A stretch of DNA of 64,000 nt from positions 1 through 64,000 of the forward strand of contig NZ_JAPUVI010000112.1 in assembly GCF_029255285.1 (NCBI RefSeq), read 5' to 3'. A program made the translations under genes and the position numbers. Source of the stretch: Accumulibacter sp. Its GTDB lineage: Bacteria > Pseudomonadota > Gammaproteobacteria > Burkholderiales > Rhodocyclaceae. Each line of letters opens with the position of its first letter. The stretch's first letter is position 1. Of this stretch, positions 19,539 to 27,383 are shown in pieces. A model generated the notes under the pieces. That model was not told where the DNA came from. It did not search any database and worked only from the letters and a program-made list of their open reading frames with translations.

Positions 19539-20936
19539 TCAGATTACTTTGGAGTAGCGCGTACGTTGCCGGTCGGCGCGTAGATAGCGGTCGAAGACCA
19601 TGGAAATCGCCCTCACCAGCATGCGTCCGCGCGGCAAGACAGTGATCCACTTGTCGTCTACGCGAACCAGCCCGGCATCGGCCATTTCGCGCAGATCGTC
19701 GAGTTCGGTCGCGAAATATTTTCTGAAGTCGATCAGGTGCGCAATTTCGATCGACTCGATCGACAGCTCGAAATGACACATCAACGACTGAATGATGGAG
19801 CGCCGCAGGATATCGTCCGCGTTCAGTTCAATACCGCGATAGACCGGCAGGGTGGCGCTGTCGAGCAGATCGTAGTACTCGTCGAGGGTCTTGACGTTCT
19901 GGCTGTAGGTCGGTCCGACCTTGCTGATTGCCGAGATGCCGAAGGCGAGAAGATCGCAGTCGGCATGCGTCGAGTAACCTTGGAAGTTGCGATGCAAGCG
20001 ACCCTGTCGCTGGGCTATCGCCAGTTCGTCGTCGGGTTTGGCGAAGTGGTCCATGCCGATATAGACGTAGCCCGCCTCGGTCATCCTTCGGATGGCTAGG
20101 GCCAGGATCTGCAGCCGCGCGTCGGCATTCGGCATGTCCGCCTCGAGGATGCGCCGCTGCGGCTTGAAAAGGCTAGGCAGGTGGGCGTAGTTGTAGATCG
20201 AGACGCGATCCGGGCTGGCGGCGATCACCCGTTCCAGCGTGCGGCCGAAGCCTTCGACCGACTGTTTCGGCAGGCCGTAGATGAGGTCGATGCTGATCGA
20301 TTTGAAGCCCGTCGCACGCGCCGCCTCGATCACAGCGCAAGTCTCCGCTTCGCTTTGCAGACGATTGACGGCTTTTTGAACCGTGGTGTCGAAATCCTGC
20401 ACGCCGACACTCATCCGATTGAAGCCCAGTGCGCCGAGCAGTTCGACGGTTGTTCGGTCGACCTTGCGCGGATCGACTTCGATCGAGTATTCGCCGCCCT
20501 CGATGAGCTTGAAGTGTTTCCGCGTCACGGCCATCAACTGGTGCATCTCGTCGTGCGACAGAAAGGTCGGCGTTCCGCCGCCCCAGTGCAACTGGGCCAC
20601 TTCCTGGTCGCCGCCTTCGAGATAGCTGCTCTGCAATGCCAGTTCCTTGGCCAGGTATTTCAGGTACTTGGCTGAACGCCCGTGGTCCTTGGTGATGATC
20701 TTGTTGCAGGCGCAGTAGTAGCAGATGGTGTTGCAGAATGGAATGTGGAAGTACAATGACAACTGCCGGCTGATGGCGCCGATGTTGCGCTTGCCGAGCC
20801 AAAGCCTGTAGGCCTCCGAGCCGAAGGCTTCGACGAAGCGGTCCGCCGTCGGATACGACGTGTAACGGGGACCGTTGATGTCGAACCGACGGATGATCTG
20901 CGGATCAAAGACAAGGTTGCCAGCGACGGAGTTCAT
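19539..20936 (-). CDS. hemN: Oxygen-independent coproporphyrinogen III oxidase
   Basis: 465 residues from ATG 20936. The radical-SAM cluster is Cys68-x3-Cys72-x2-Cys75 (FCNTICYYCACNK), followed by the extra Cys typical of HemN. HWGGGTPTFLS is present near residue 115, and the C-terminal HemN domain ends near RGRMLVRAISMVFD. It decarboxylates coproporphyrinogen III to protoporphyrinogen IX without O2. Upstream, GATAAT and an FNR box at ideal class II spacing predict anaerobic induction by the divergently encoded FNR. Confidence 0.95.
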   Translation of the reverse strand: MNSVAGNLVFDPQIIRRFDINGPRYTSYPTADRFVEAFGSEAYRLWLGKRNIGAISRQLSLYFHIPFCNTICYYCACNKIITKDHGRSAKYLKYLAKELALQSSYLEGGDQEVAQLHWGGGTPTFLSHDEMHQLMAVTRKHFKLIEGGEYSIEVDPRKVDRTTVELLGALGFNRMSVGVQDFDTTVQKAVNRLQSEAETCAVIEAARATGFKSISIDLIYGLPKQSVEGFGRTLERVIAASPDRVSIYNYAHLPSLFKPQRRILEADMPNADARLQILALAIRRMTEAGYVYIGMDHFAKPDDELAIAQRQGRLHRNFQGYSTHADCDLLAFGISAISKVGPTYSQNVKTLDEYYDLLDSATLPVYRGIELNADDILRRSIIQSLMCHFELSIESIEIAHLIDFRKYFATELDDLREMADAGLVRVDDKWITVLPRGRMLVRAISMVFDRYLRADRQRTRYSKVI

Positions 20937-20963
20937 GTTCCAACGACAGAATCGATTGACTGG

Positions 20964-21005
20964 ATTATCGGACCGCGCTGAATTCGGTGGGTTGACGTGG
21001 ATCAA
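20964..21005 (-). promoter_or_regulatory. FNR box and -10 element of hemN (class II)
   Basis: TTGAC-GTGG-ATCAA (20992-21005) differs from TTGAT-N4-ATCAA at one base. On the minus strand a GATAAT -10 (20964-20969) would give a start near 20957, placing the box centre at -41.5. Seen from fnr, the box ends only 27 bp before the start codon, so bound FNR would probably repress its own gene. Confidence 0.75.
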
Positions 21006-21032
21006 ACCCGGGGTTCAGTGAAAAGGGTACGC

Positions 21033-21776
21033 ATGTCCAACAATGCCATGGCGGCCAGGCTGGCCTTCGAGCTGGTCAAGACCGCCTGTTCGAACTGCAA
21101 CCTGCGCGAGCTGTGCCTACCGATCGGTATCGAGCCGGCCGAACTGAAGAAGCTCGACGAACTGGTATCGACGCGCCGGCGGCTCAGGCGTGGCGATTTT
21201 CTGTACCGCGTCGGCCAGGGTTTCGAGTCGATCTACGCCGTGCGTAGCGGTTTCTTCAAGACGGACGTGATGATCGAGGACGGCCGCGATCAGGTGACCG
21301 GCTTCCAGATGACTGGCGAGTTGCTTGGTCTCGACGGAATCAGCAGTGAAGTACACACCTGTAACGCCATCGCACTCGAAGACAGCGAGGTCTGCGCCAT
21401 CCCTTTCTCGCATCTCGAGGGGCTGTCGCGGCAGATTCATACTCTGCAGCACCACTTTCACAAAGTGATGAGCCGGGAAATCGTTCGTGATCACGGGGTA
21501 ATGCTGCTGCTCGGAACCATGCGCGCCGAGGAGCGTCTGGCGGCTTTCCTTCTCAACCTCTCGCAGCGCTTCAAGGCACGCGGCTACTCGCCAGCCGAAT
21601 TCAATCTGCGCATGTCGCGTGACGAAATCGGCAGCTATCTCGGTTTGAAGCTGGAAACCGTCAGTCGGGCCTTTTCGCGCTTTCAGGAAGACGGTCTGCT
21701 TTCGGTGCACCAGAAGAAGATCAGGATCCTCAATACCGACGGATTGAAGACGCTGATGACGCATCAACGCGGTTGA
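21033..21776 (+). CDS. fnr: FNR-type oxygen-sensing transcription regulator
   Basis: 247 residues from ATG 21033, with AAAAGGG upstream. The four [4Fe-4S] ligands are Cys19, Cys22, Cys28 and Cys110 (ACSNCNLRELC; VHTC). The cNMP-like barrel is followed by a dimer helix and a Crp-type HTH whose recognition helix is LGLKLETVSRAFSRFQEDG; E--SR contacts TTGAT half-sites. Under low O2 it would activate hemN, the hemerythrin operon and uspA, whose promoters carry matching boxes. ANR and CydR are alternative names for this group. Confidence 0.95.
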   Translation: MSNNAMAARLAFELVKTACSNCNLRELCLPIGIEPAELKKLDELVSTRRRLRRGDFLYRVGQGFESIYAVRSGFFKTDVMIEDGRDQVTGFQMTGELLGLDGISSEVHTCNAIALEDSEVCAIPFSHLEGLSRQIHTLQHHFHKVMSREIVRDHGVMLLLGTMRAEERLAAFLLNLSQRFKARGYSPAEFNLRMSRDEIGSYLGLKLETVSRAFSRFQEDGLLSVHQKKIRILNTDGLKTLMTHQRG

Positions 21777-21804
21777 GCGATCACGTCACGCGGAGAGGGC
21801 GGTG

Positions 21805-22197
21805 TCACGTGATCCAGACCAAGGGTCCGAGCACATGGCGAGTCAGAGCGACCGACACGATGTAGGTAAAAGCGAACAGCGCAGCGACGAAGAAGGCGGC
21901 GCGCTGCGACTGCGTGCGTGCGCGCTTGAGCGCCATCGTGCCGCAGGCGATGTAAATTACCAGGCCGAGCAGTTTGGCGGTCAGCCAGTCGGCAACGAAA
22001 GGGTACTGAGCGCTGATCACCGTCATGGCCAGCGCGCTGGCCAGCAAGGCGGTGTCGATCACGTGCGGCAGCACGCGGACCAGCGGGAGCTGTCGCCATG
22101 GCGATCGGTACAGCATCAACAGTCCACGCAGGAAAAAGCCCGTGCCGCTGAGGGCAACGCAGCTTACGTGCAGGTGTTTCAGGATCAGGTAGTCCAT
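21805..22197 (-). CDS. SirB2 family membrane protein
   Basis: 130 residues with four helices. Family features are the N-terminal LKHLHVSCVALSGTGFFLRG, the central LLMLYRSPW and LPHVIDTALLASALAM, and a C-terminal helix ending TRHVLGPLV. The biochemical role of SirB2 is not known. It is the last gene of a minus-strand group behind a 12-TM protein, DUF2249 and hemerythrin, in an FNR-controlled neighbourhood, which hints at respiratory or NO-related membrane chemistry. The spacer to the upstream gene is 44 bp. Confidence 0.8.
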   Translation of the reverse strand: MDYLILKHLHVSCVALSGTGFFLRGLLMLYRSPWRQLPLVRVLPHVIDTALLASALAMTVISAQYPFVADWLTAKLLGLVIYIACGTMALKRARTQSQRAAFFVAALFAFTYIVSVALTRHVLGPLVWIT

Positions 22198-22241
22198 CTC
22201 TATCTAGCCTTGATCGAAAAGCGAGGCGTCACGCATCGGCG

Positions 22242-23549
22242 TCAGCCGCTCACCATCGCTGGCCTCAGGGCCTCAATCTTCGACCGCTGCTGGCGGTAGA
22301 AAGCGACCGCCGCCAGGAGGTTGAGCAACAGCCAGGCATTGGCCATCAGCAGGGCAATTCCCGCCGGATAGGTGAACCACTCCGGCCAGGCACTGGCGGC
22401 CAGCAGCAGGGCCAGCGAGGCGAAATGAGCCAGGGTTTGCCGATCGATCCGTTGTCCGGCGATCACCTTGTTCATGTTTGGCGCCATCACTCGTCCGCCG
22501 CCGAGATTCTGCAGGTGCAACCAGATCAGGAAGGGGACGATCTTGTAGAGCATGCCGATCATTACCGACATGAAGCCGCCGGACAGTATCAGAACACCGA
22601 ACAGTAGAGGCCACTGCGGCCACTCGGCCAGGCCTGGCAGGACGGCCGCCAGCAGCCACAACAGGCAGGCTGCCAGTACGCAGAGCATGGCTACACACCA
22701 GAGCCGCTGGGTGGCGTCGAAGCGAGCGCGCTTGCTGCGCCGCTGGAGACTCAAGGTCGCGCCAGCAAAGGCGACTGCCACCAACACCACGGCGCCGGAT
22801 AGCCAAGCCAACGATGCTTGATGATCGGCCATTTCGGCGATGCTCCAGACCGACAGGACAATTGGCGTTGCGCGGCAGAAGTGGCGGCTGAACCATGGTG
22901 GGTAGGGGGGAGTCATCTGGAACATGGGCACGACGACCAGGGCGACGGCCGCCAGTAGAACGACGCCCCAGCCGACGAAGCCCCAGCCGAAATGGACGGA
23001 GGTCATTTTCACGACCGGCAGGGCGAGCCAACCGCCGATGGTGGCCGCCAGCAACGCGCCGATAAGGACCGTCACGGCCAAGCCGAACAAGGCCAGCTTG
23101 AGACCCCGAATCGTCGGACTGGTGGACGGCACGCCGTACAGGGCGCGACCTGCCGCAACGACGAAAAGGGCAAGGCCGCCAGCGAGAAAAAACACGGCCA
23201 GTTCGAAGGCAAGCGGCGGCCGACCGAGAAAACCGGCTGCCAGCAGCAGGGTGCCCAGCACCGTGGTGGAATGTACCAGCTTGGCGACCAGCCGTGGTCG
23301 CGCCAGGTTGGCGCCGGCGACCACCGGCAGAATCTGAAACAGCGCACCGATCATCACCTGCAACATGAACCCGGCGCTTATCAGGTGAGTCAGCGCCAGC
23401 GCCGCGGGCGTCCAGCGCGAGGCAAACAATTCGGGGCCGCTCCAGAGCAGCAAGAGGCCGGCCAGCACGGCGAACAGCGGGGCGCTGAGAAAGAAGCGGA
23501 GCGGTGCAGAAAGCGGGGGCGCCTGCTCAAAGGACAGCAAAGCCTGCAT
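22242..23549 (-). CDS. 12-TM membrane protein of the FNR cluster, NnrS-like
   Basis: 435 residues, about twelve hydrophobic helices. His residues sit in or near the membrane (LALTHLISAGFMLQVMIGAL, KMTSVHFGWGFVGWG, IWLHLQNLGGG), a pattern seen in heme- or copper-binding proteins such as NnrS and subunit-I-like permeases. ATG 23549 overlaps the stop of the DUF2249 gene (TGATG), so translation is coupled. The operon order hemerythrin, DUF2249, this protein, SirB2-like recurs in denitrifying betaproteobacteria as I recall it. Function is not assigned beyond a probable role in low-oxygen or NO metabolism. Confidence 0.75.
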   Translation of the reverse strand: MQALLSFEQAPPLSAPLRFFLSAPLFAVLAGLLLLWSGPELFASRWTPAALALTHLISAGFMLQVMIGALFQILPVVAGANLARPRLVAKLVHSTTVLGTLLLAAGFLGRPPLAFELAVFFLAGGLALFVVAAGRALYGVPSTSPTIRGLKLALFGLAVTVLIGALLAATIGGWLALPVVKMTSVHFGWGFVGWGVVLLAAVALVVVPMFQMTPPYPPWFSRHFCRATPIVLSVWSIAEMADHQASLAWLSGAVVLVAVAFAGATLSLQRRSKRARFDATQRLWCVAMLCVLAACLLWLLAAVLPGLAEWPQWPLLFGVLILSGGFMSVMIGMLYKIVPFLIWLHLQNLGGGRVMAPNMNKVIAGQRIDRQTLAHFASLALLLAASAWPEWFTYPAGIALLMANAWLLLNLLAAVAFYRQQRSKIEALRPAMVSG

Positions 23550-23776
23550 CAGGTCGACTGGCGTCGGATCCGGACTTCGACCGAGCCGTCCGGGCGACAC
23601 TCCGTCTGCCAGCCGAAGCCGTTAACTGCGAGCGCACGGTACAGTGGGTAGGGCTCGCGCGGCAGCAGGACGACGAGTGTCGAGTCTGAGTCGAGATGCT
23701 CGAGCGCTTCCATCGTGCGCAGCAGTGGCTCGGGTGGCTCGAGAGCGCGGGCATCGATAACGACTTCGGCAGCCAT
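23549..23776 (-). CDS. DUF2249 (TusA-like) small protein
   Basis: 75 residues. A TusA-like alpha/beta fold is suggested by VVIDARALEPPEPLLRTMEALEHL, then LVVLLPREPYPLYRAL and a final strand VEVRIRR. The usual PxP motif (EPPEP) is present, but the TusA catalytic Cys is absent, as in DUF2249. The ATG at 23776 is 5 bp after the hemerythrin stop, and the gene overlaps the next one by TGATG. DUF2249 commonly pairs with hemerythrin domains, as here. Confidence 0.82.
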   Translation of the reverse strand: MAAEVVIDARALEPPEPLLRTMEALEHLDSDSTLVVLLPREPYPLYRALAVNGFGWQTECRPDGSVEVRIRRQST

Positions 23777-23781
23777 CCGGT

Positions 23782-24246
23782 TCAACTGGGCGGTCCTTCC
23801 TGGTGTTCTTCGAGCTGCCGGCGCAGTTCCGGCAGCAGCTCCGCCAGCCGATCGGCCAGTTGCTGGTCGCACATCGGATAGAGGACGTTCTCTTCCTTGA
23901 CGTTGTGTTGCTGCATCATGATCAACAAGGTTTCGGCGGTGCCCGCATAGTCATCGGCGTCCTTCTCGGCGAGCGCCGATTCAGCGGCAGCGAGCAACTG
24001 TCGCAACTGCAAATGCTCGCCGCGCATCACCTGTGTCGGGCCGCGGAAAATTCCGGTGCTTTGCTCGAAGAGCGGGAAGAGCAGCGATTCTTCGGCCGCG
24101 AAATGATACAGCAGCGCGTCCCGGAAACGGCCAAAAGCGGTCGTCGCCTCTTCCCAGCTACCGCGGGTGACGGCCTGTTCGACCGCGACCAGGTGATCGT
24201 CGCAGGAGCGATGATTACGGCTCATCAAGTCCGTGATTTCGTGCAT
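23782..24246 (-). CDS. Hemerythrin (HHE) domain protein
   Basis: 154 residues from ATG 24246, with GAGGTG upstream. HHE-type ligand candidates: RNHRSCDDH near residue 10, LYHFAAEESLLFP near 45, RGEHLQLRQLL near 74, and QQHNVKEENVLYPM near 113. Proteins of this group bind diiron and act in O2/NO handling or in repair of iron-sulfur and diiron centres (YtfE relatives). It is the first gene of the operon with DUF2249, the 12-TM protein and SirB2, under the FNR promoter at 24274-24315. Confidence 0.87.
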   Translation of the reverse strand: MHEITDLMSRNHRSCDDHLVAVEQAVTRGSWEEATTAFGRFRDALLYHFAAEESLLFPLFEQSTGIFRGPTQVMRGEHLQLRQLLAAAESALAEKDADDYAGTAETLLIMMQQHNVKEENVLYPMCDQQLADRLAELLPELRRQLEEHQEGPPS

Positions 24247-24273
24247 GCTACACCTCGCCGAATGACCTGACGC

Positions 24274-24315
24274 ATTGTGCGGTCTGACGGCGGGGCCAGC
24301 GTTGATCGACATCAA
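24274..24315 (-). promoter_or_regulatory. FNR-dependent class II promoter of the hemerythrin operon
   Basis: TTGATCGACATCAA (24302-24315) is a perfect TTGAT-N4-ATCAA box. CACAAT (minus strand, 24279-24274) fits a -10 so that the box centre falls at -41.5 from a start near 24267, 21 bp before the ATG. Confidence 0.8.
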
Positions 24316-24365
24316 GCAATCCGCCGGGGCGGGTGCGACGACTTGACGCGGCGAGCGCCTGTCCT

Positions 24366-24407
24366 TTGATTTCGATCAACATCGACCCGCGTTTTCGTGC
24401 CTATAGT
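24366..24407 (+). promoter_or_regulatory. FNR-dependent class II promoter of uspA
   Basis: TTGATTTCGATCAA (24366-24379) is a second perfect FNR box, and TATAGT (24402-24407) a good -10. Start near 24414 puts the box centre at -41.5. It is 51 bp from the box of the divergent operon. Confidence 0.82.
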
Positions 24408-24442
24408 GGGCCGTTGGTCCAATCGACTCCGGAGGAAACAAC

Positions 24443-24886
24443 ATGTTCAAGCATATCCTTGTTCCGACCGACGGCTCCGAGCTGTCACAGGAAACCGCAC
24501 GCCGAGCCGTATCGTTCGCCAAGGAGGCTGGGGCACGCATCACGGCGTTCTACGCCAAACCGGAGTATCCGGTCAGCTACTACGGCGAAGGCGCTCTTAT
24601 CGACCCGACCACACCGGAAAAGTTCGCCGAACTTGCCGAACAACAGGCACAGCAGACGCTCGATTTCGTCGTAGACCTTTGTCGTAGCGCCGGTGTCCCG
24701 GCCGACAAACTGTCGATCACCAGCGACATCCCGTACCAGGCGATCATCGATGGTGCCGCGCAGAGCGGCTGTGATCTGATTTTCATGGCTTCGCACGGCC
24801 GCCGTGGCATCACGGCCTTGTTGCTTGGCAGTGAGACCAACAAGGTGCTCACGCACTCCAAGACTCCCGTCCTCGTCTATCGCTGA
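24443..24886 (+). CDS. Universal stress protein (UspA family)
   Basis: 147 residues, a single Usp domain. It begins MFKHILVPTDGSELS and has the ATP-binding glycine motif MASHGRRGITALLLGSETNKVL (G-x2-G-x9-G-S/T) near residues 112-133, ending PVLVYR. GGAGG precedes ATG 24443. The protein is cytoplasmic, probably ATP-binding. The perfect FNR box at -41.5 indicates induction when oxygen falls, as reported for Usp proteins of other FNR/ANR regulons. Confidence 0.93.
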   Translation: MFKHILVPTDGSELSQETARRAVSFAKEAGARITAFYAKPEYPVSYYGEGALIDPTTPEKFAELAEQQAQQTLDFVVDLCRSAGVPADKLSITSDIPYQAIIDGAAQSGCDLIFMASHGRRGITALLLGSETNKVLTHSKTPVLVYR

Positions 24887-25200
24887 TAGCCGTTCGCCAG
24901 ACAGGCTGGCGGCGTTGGCCGATCGCCTGGCGATTGAGGTTTCTCGCTGTCCGGTGTCCGCAGCGTCATGCTTTCGGCGGCACGGCGTGTTCCGGCGACA
25001 TCGGCGCCGGCTTGGCTGATTCTGACGGCTGGCCTTTGCGCGTCGGAGCGAGTGAACTCACCGCACGAGTTGTTTCTCGCCTTGTCGGCCAAGCGCCTGG
25101 GTGGCACGGCGACGGTTACCTGCCGGCAGTCCGGATAGTTCGCTGTGGGGTGCGCGGAATGTGGCAAAATTCCTTGTCCGACGGGGCTTCTGATGGCCCA
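24887..25200. other. Spacer between uspA and the retropepsin-like gene
   Basis: 314 bp. It holds CGCCAG-ACAGG-CTGGCG (24895-24911), a small hairpin without T-run after uspA. The frame of the downstream gene is open back to a TTG at 24934, but that stretch looks like no protein I know and precedes the signal peptide, so I leave it unassigned. Confidence 0.4.
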
Positions 25201-25911
25201 ATGCGGCTGGCGATGGAAGACACGGGAGGCGCATTGCACTGTCGGGCAGAGAGGGCTGGAGACAACGGGGCGCCGACGTTCTGGCGGTTTGGCGTACTGA
25301 TTCTCGCCATGGTGTGTACGCCGGTTGGAGCGGTCGACGTCGGGTTGGCCGGTGTCTTTCCGGGGAAAGCCTTGCTGACGATCGACGGCACCGCGCCTCG
25401 GGCGGTGGCTGTCGGCACGACGACGGTCGAAGGAGTCAAGGTGCTGTCCGTAGACAGCGATGTGGCGACCGTCGAAGCCGACGGCAAGAAGCGAATCCTG
25501 CGTGTCGGTCAGAAGGTGGTCTCAAAGCCGGCCGAAATGCTAGGCAGCAAGGCGGTGCTGACGGCCGACGCCCGTGGTCACTTTGTGACGACCGGTGCCA
25601 TCAATGGCACCACCGTCCGTTTCCTGGTCGACACCGGTGCGACGATGATCACGGTGGGCGCCAGCGATGCGAGACGGCTGGGAATTGGCAGCAAGCAGGG
25701 GCAAATGGGCGTGATAATTACGGCGAACGGGCCAGCTCTGGTGCGCCACGTAAGACTGGACTCTGTTCGCGTTGGCGAGATTGTGGTCGACAATGTCGAC
25801 GCGATGATCAACATCGACAACAACCTGCCCTTTGTCTTGCTGGGCATGAATTTCCTGAACTATTTGGACATCCAGGGTGACGGTCAGACGATGTCCCTCA
25901 GGAAGCGCTAA
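25201..25911 (+). CDS. Retropepsin-like aspartic protease (TIGR02281 type), exported
   Basis: About 236 residues from ATG 25201; ATG 25213 or 25159 are possible. A late signal segment (FWRFGVLILAMVCTPVGA) follows a polar N-terminus. A small SH3-like part (VGTTTVEGVKVLSVDSD) precedes the protease domain: the active-site motif is FLVDTGATMITV, followed by LGIGSKQG, and the fold closes with LLGMNFLNYLDIQ. Like retroviral and DUF1758-type pepsins it carries one D-T-G and would act as a dimer, probably periplasmic. Substrate unknown. It is followed 15 bp later by a small ORF. Confidence 0.85.
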   Translation: MRLAMEDTGGALHCRAERAGDNGAPTFWRFGVLILAMVCTPVGAVDVGLAGVFPGKALLTIDGTAPRAVAVGTTTVEGVKVLSVDSDVATVEADGKKRILRVGQKVVSKPAEMLGSKAVLTADARGHFVTTGAINGTTVRFLVDTGATMITVGASDARRLGIGSKQGQMGVIITANGPALVRHVRLDSVRVGEIVVDNVDAMINIDNNLPFVLLGMNFLNYLDIQGDGQTMSLRKR

Positions 25912-25926
25912 CGATAGGAGATGCCG

Positions 25927-26193
25927 ATGACACGCCAACGTGCCTGGACTACTGCCATGCTGGGCCGCGAACTCGACATTCTGATGGGCGAGCGGCAGAC
26001 TCTGTTGAAGATCGTCGGTGCGACGGCTGCCCTGATTGCCTCACTCGACTCGCGTCTGTTGCCGCCCGCGGCGATGGTGTCGGCCGATCTGGTGGCAACG
26101 GGGATCAACACCTTGCCCGACGAGACGCTGCGCGATGCGCTGGCCGCCGTGCATGCGAAGATCGAGGACGATGAGCCTGTCGTCAGCAACTGA
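25927..26193 (+). CDS. Small conserved-looking protein, unknown
   Basis: 88 residues. ATG 25927 has AGGAG at six bases; the earlier ATG 25921 directly abuts AGGAG and is too close. Content is helical: a first helix (LGRELDILMGERQTLLKIVGATAALIASL) that is partly hydrophobic, then LPPAAMVSADLVATGINTLPDETLRDALAAVHAKI. No motif is recognised. Its last 23 bp overlap the Nudix gene in another frame, so the two are probably co-expressed. Confidence 0.65.
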   Translation: MTRQRAWTTAMLGRELDILMGERQTLLKIVGATAALIASLDSRLLPPAAMVSADLVATGINTLPDETLRDALAAVHAKIEDDEPVVSN

Positions 26194-26815
26194 CGCTGAT
26201 CGCGGCCGAACAAGCGACCGCCGTGCCGTCGACCTCGACCGCGTGCGGCAGGTCTTGTGCCCGGCTCCTTCGAGGAGTTCCTTCGTTCTCGAAGATGGGG
26301 TCGGCGACGAAGAACTGACTCCCGCCGCTGTGCTCTTCCCTATCGTTCGGCGCAGCCGAGAGCCAACGGTATTGCTGACACAGCGCACGGCGCATCTGAA
26401 GGACCATCCTGGGCAGATCAGTTTCCCGGGCGGACGCTGCGAATCAGCCGACGCCTCGCCGGCGCACACCGCGCTGCGTGAAGCCGACGAGGAAATCGGT
26501 CTGGCGCCGGCGCATATCGACGTCGCCGGCTATTTGCCCGAGTATCTGACCAGCACCGGGTTTCGCGTCACGCCAGTGGTGGCCATGGTGACGCCGCCTT
26601 TCGAGCTGCGGCTCGATGCCTTCGAGGTGGCAGCGGTGTTTGAAGTGCCACTGTCGTTCCTGCTCGACCCCGTGAATCACCAGCAGCACTCGCTTCACTA
26701 CCGCGGCAAACTACGCTCCTACTACGCCATGCCTTACGGTGACTACTTCATCTGGGGCGCCACGGCAGGCATGATCATGTCTCTCTATCGGGCGCTCGAG
26801 AAGCTGGAGCCATGA
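26171..26815 (+). CDS. CoA pyrophosphatase-type Nudix hydrolase
   Basis: 214 residues. The CoA-subfamily (UPF0035) signature is clear: LLTQRTAHLKDHPGQISFPGG, directly joined to the Nudix box, whose core READEEIGL is intact although the first Glu position is Asp. Such enzymes (NudL/CoAse) cleave CoA to 3',5'-ADP and phosphopantetheine. ATG 26171 lies inside the preceding small gene. The approximately 45 residues before the domain are divergent. Cytoplasmic; no regulation is visible. Confidence 0.85.
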   Translation: MSLSSATDADRGRTSDRRAVDLDRVRQVLCPAPSRSSFVLEDGVGDEELTPAAVLFPIVRRSREPTVLLTQRTAHLKDHPGQISFPGGRCESADASPAHTALREADEEIGLAPAHIDVAGYLPEYLTSTGFRVTPVVAMVTPPFELRLDAFEVAAVFEVPLSFLLDPVNHQQHSLHYRGKLRSYYAMPYGDYFIWGATAGMIMSLYRALEKLEP

Positions 26816-26924
26816 CCTGAAGACTCCTCCGGAGACTCGCCAATCGCCCGTCGCCGGTCTGCGGCGTCGGCGCGGCAGGTCACGGTGATCCGGCTCGAGA
26901 ATGGCGAGCACGGGGTGGGGGCAG

Positions 26925-27383
26925 TCAATCGAGTACCAGCGCCAGCTCGTCGAGAAATTGTTGCGCTTTTTTTTGGTCGGCCACGGCGCTCAGGGCGACA
27001 CGCATTTTTTCCACGTGCCGTTGGAGTTGGTCGGCGTTGGTCAGCATTTCGATTTCTCTGATCAGCGCGTCCGCCTCCACGCCCAGCAGCTCGCGCAGCG
27101 TCCTGACGATATAGCTCTTGGCCAGCGTGATGTCTTCGTCCGGCAGTGGCTGTTGACGTGTCGCCGGCGACGCTCTCGACTGAATGAAGCCTTCGGCAAG
27201 CAGCGCGGCGAGGTGGCGTTCGGCCTCGACGGTCGACGGGCGCATGGCCAGCAACTGCTTGCCGCTGTGCCGGCCATCGACCATGATGAGCAGGGCGCGC
27301 ATTCGGGCGGGCAGGCGATGCCTGCGGGTGGCTATCTCATCCAGGCCCTTCGCCGTTTTGCTTAAGACAGACGACAGATCCAT
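26925..27383 (-). CDS. Unknown protein with winged-helix-like N-terminus
   Basis: 152 residues. The start LSKTAKGLDEIATRRHRLPARMRALLIMVDG with TVEAERHLAALLAEGFIQ resembles a small winged-helix-like family common in betaproteobacteria, with the shared pattern KG--EI--R---L---R-LL-LVDG. The second half is charged and helical (LIREIEMLTNADQLQRHVEKM) and may form a coiled coil. No catalytic motif. Convergent with the Nudix gene. Function unknown. Confidence 0.7.
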   Translation of the reverse strand: MDLSSVLSKTAKGLDEIATRRHRLPARMRALLIMVDGRHSGKQLLAMRPSTVEAERHLAALLAEGFIQSRASPATRQQPLPDEDITLAKSYIVRTLRELLGVEADALIREIEMLTNADQLQRHVEKMRVALSAVADQKKAQQFLDELALVLD

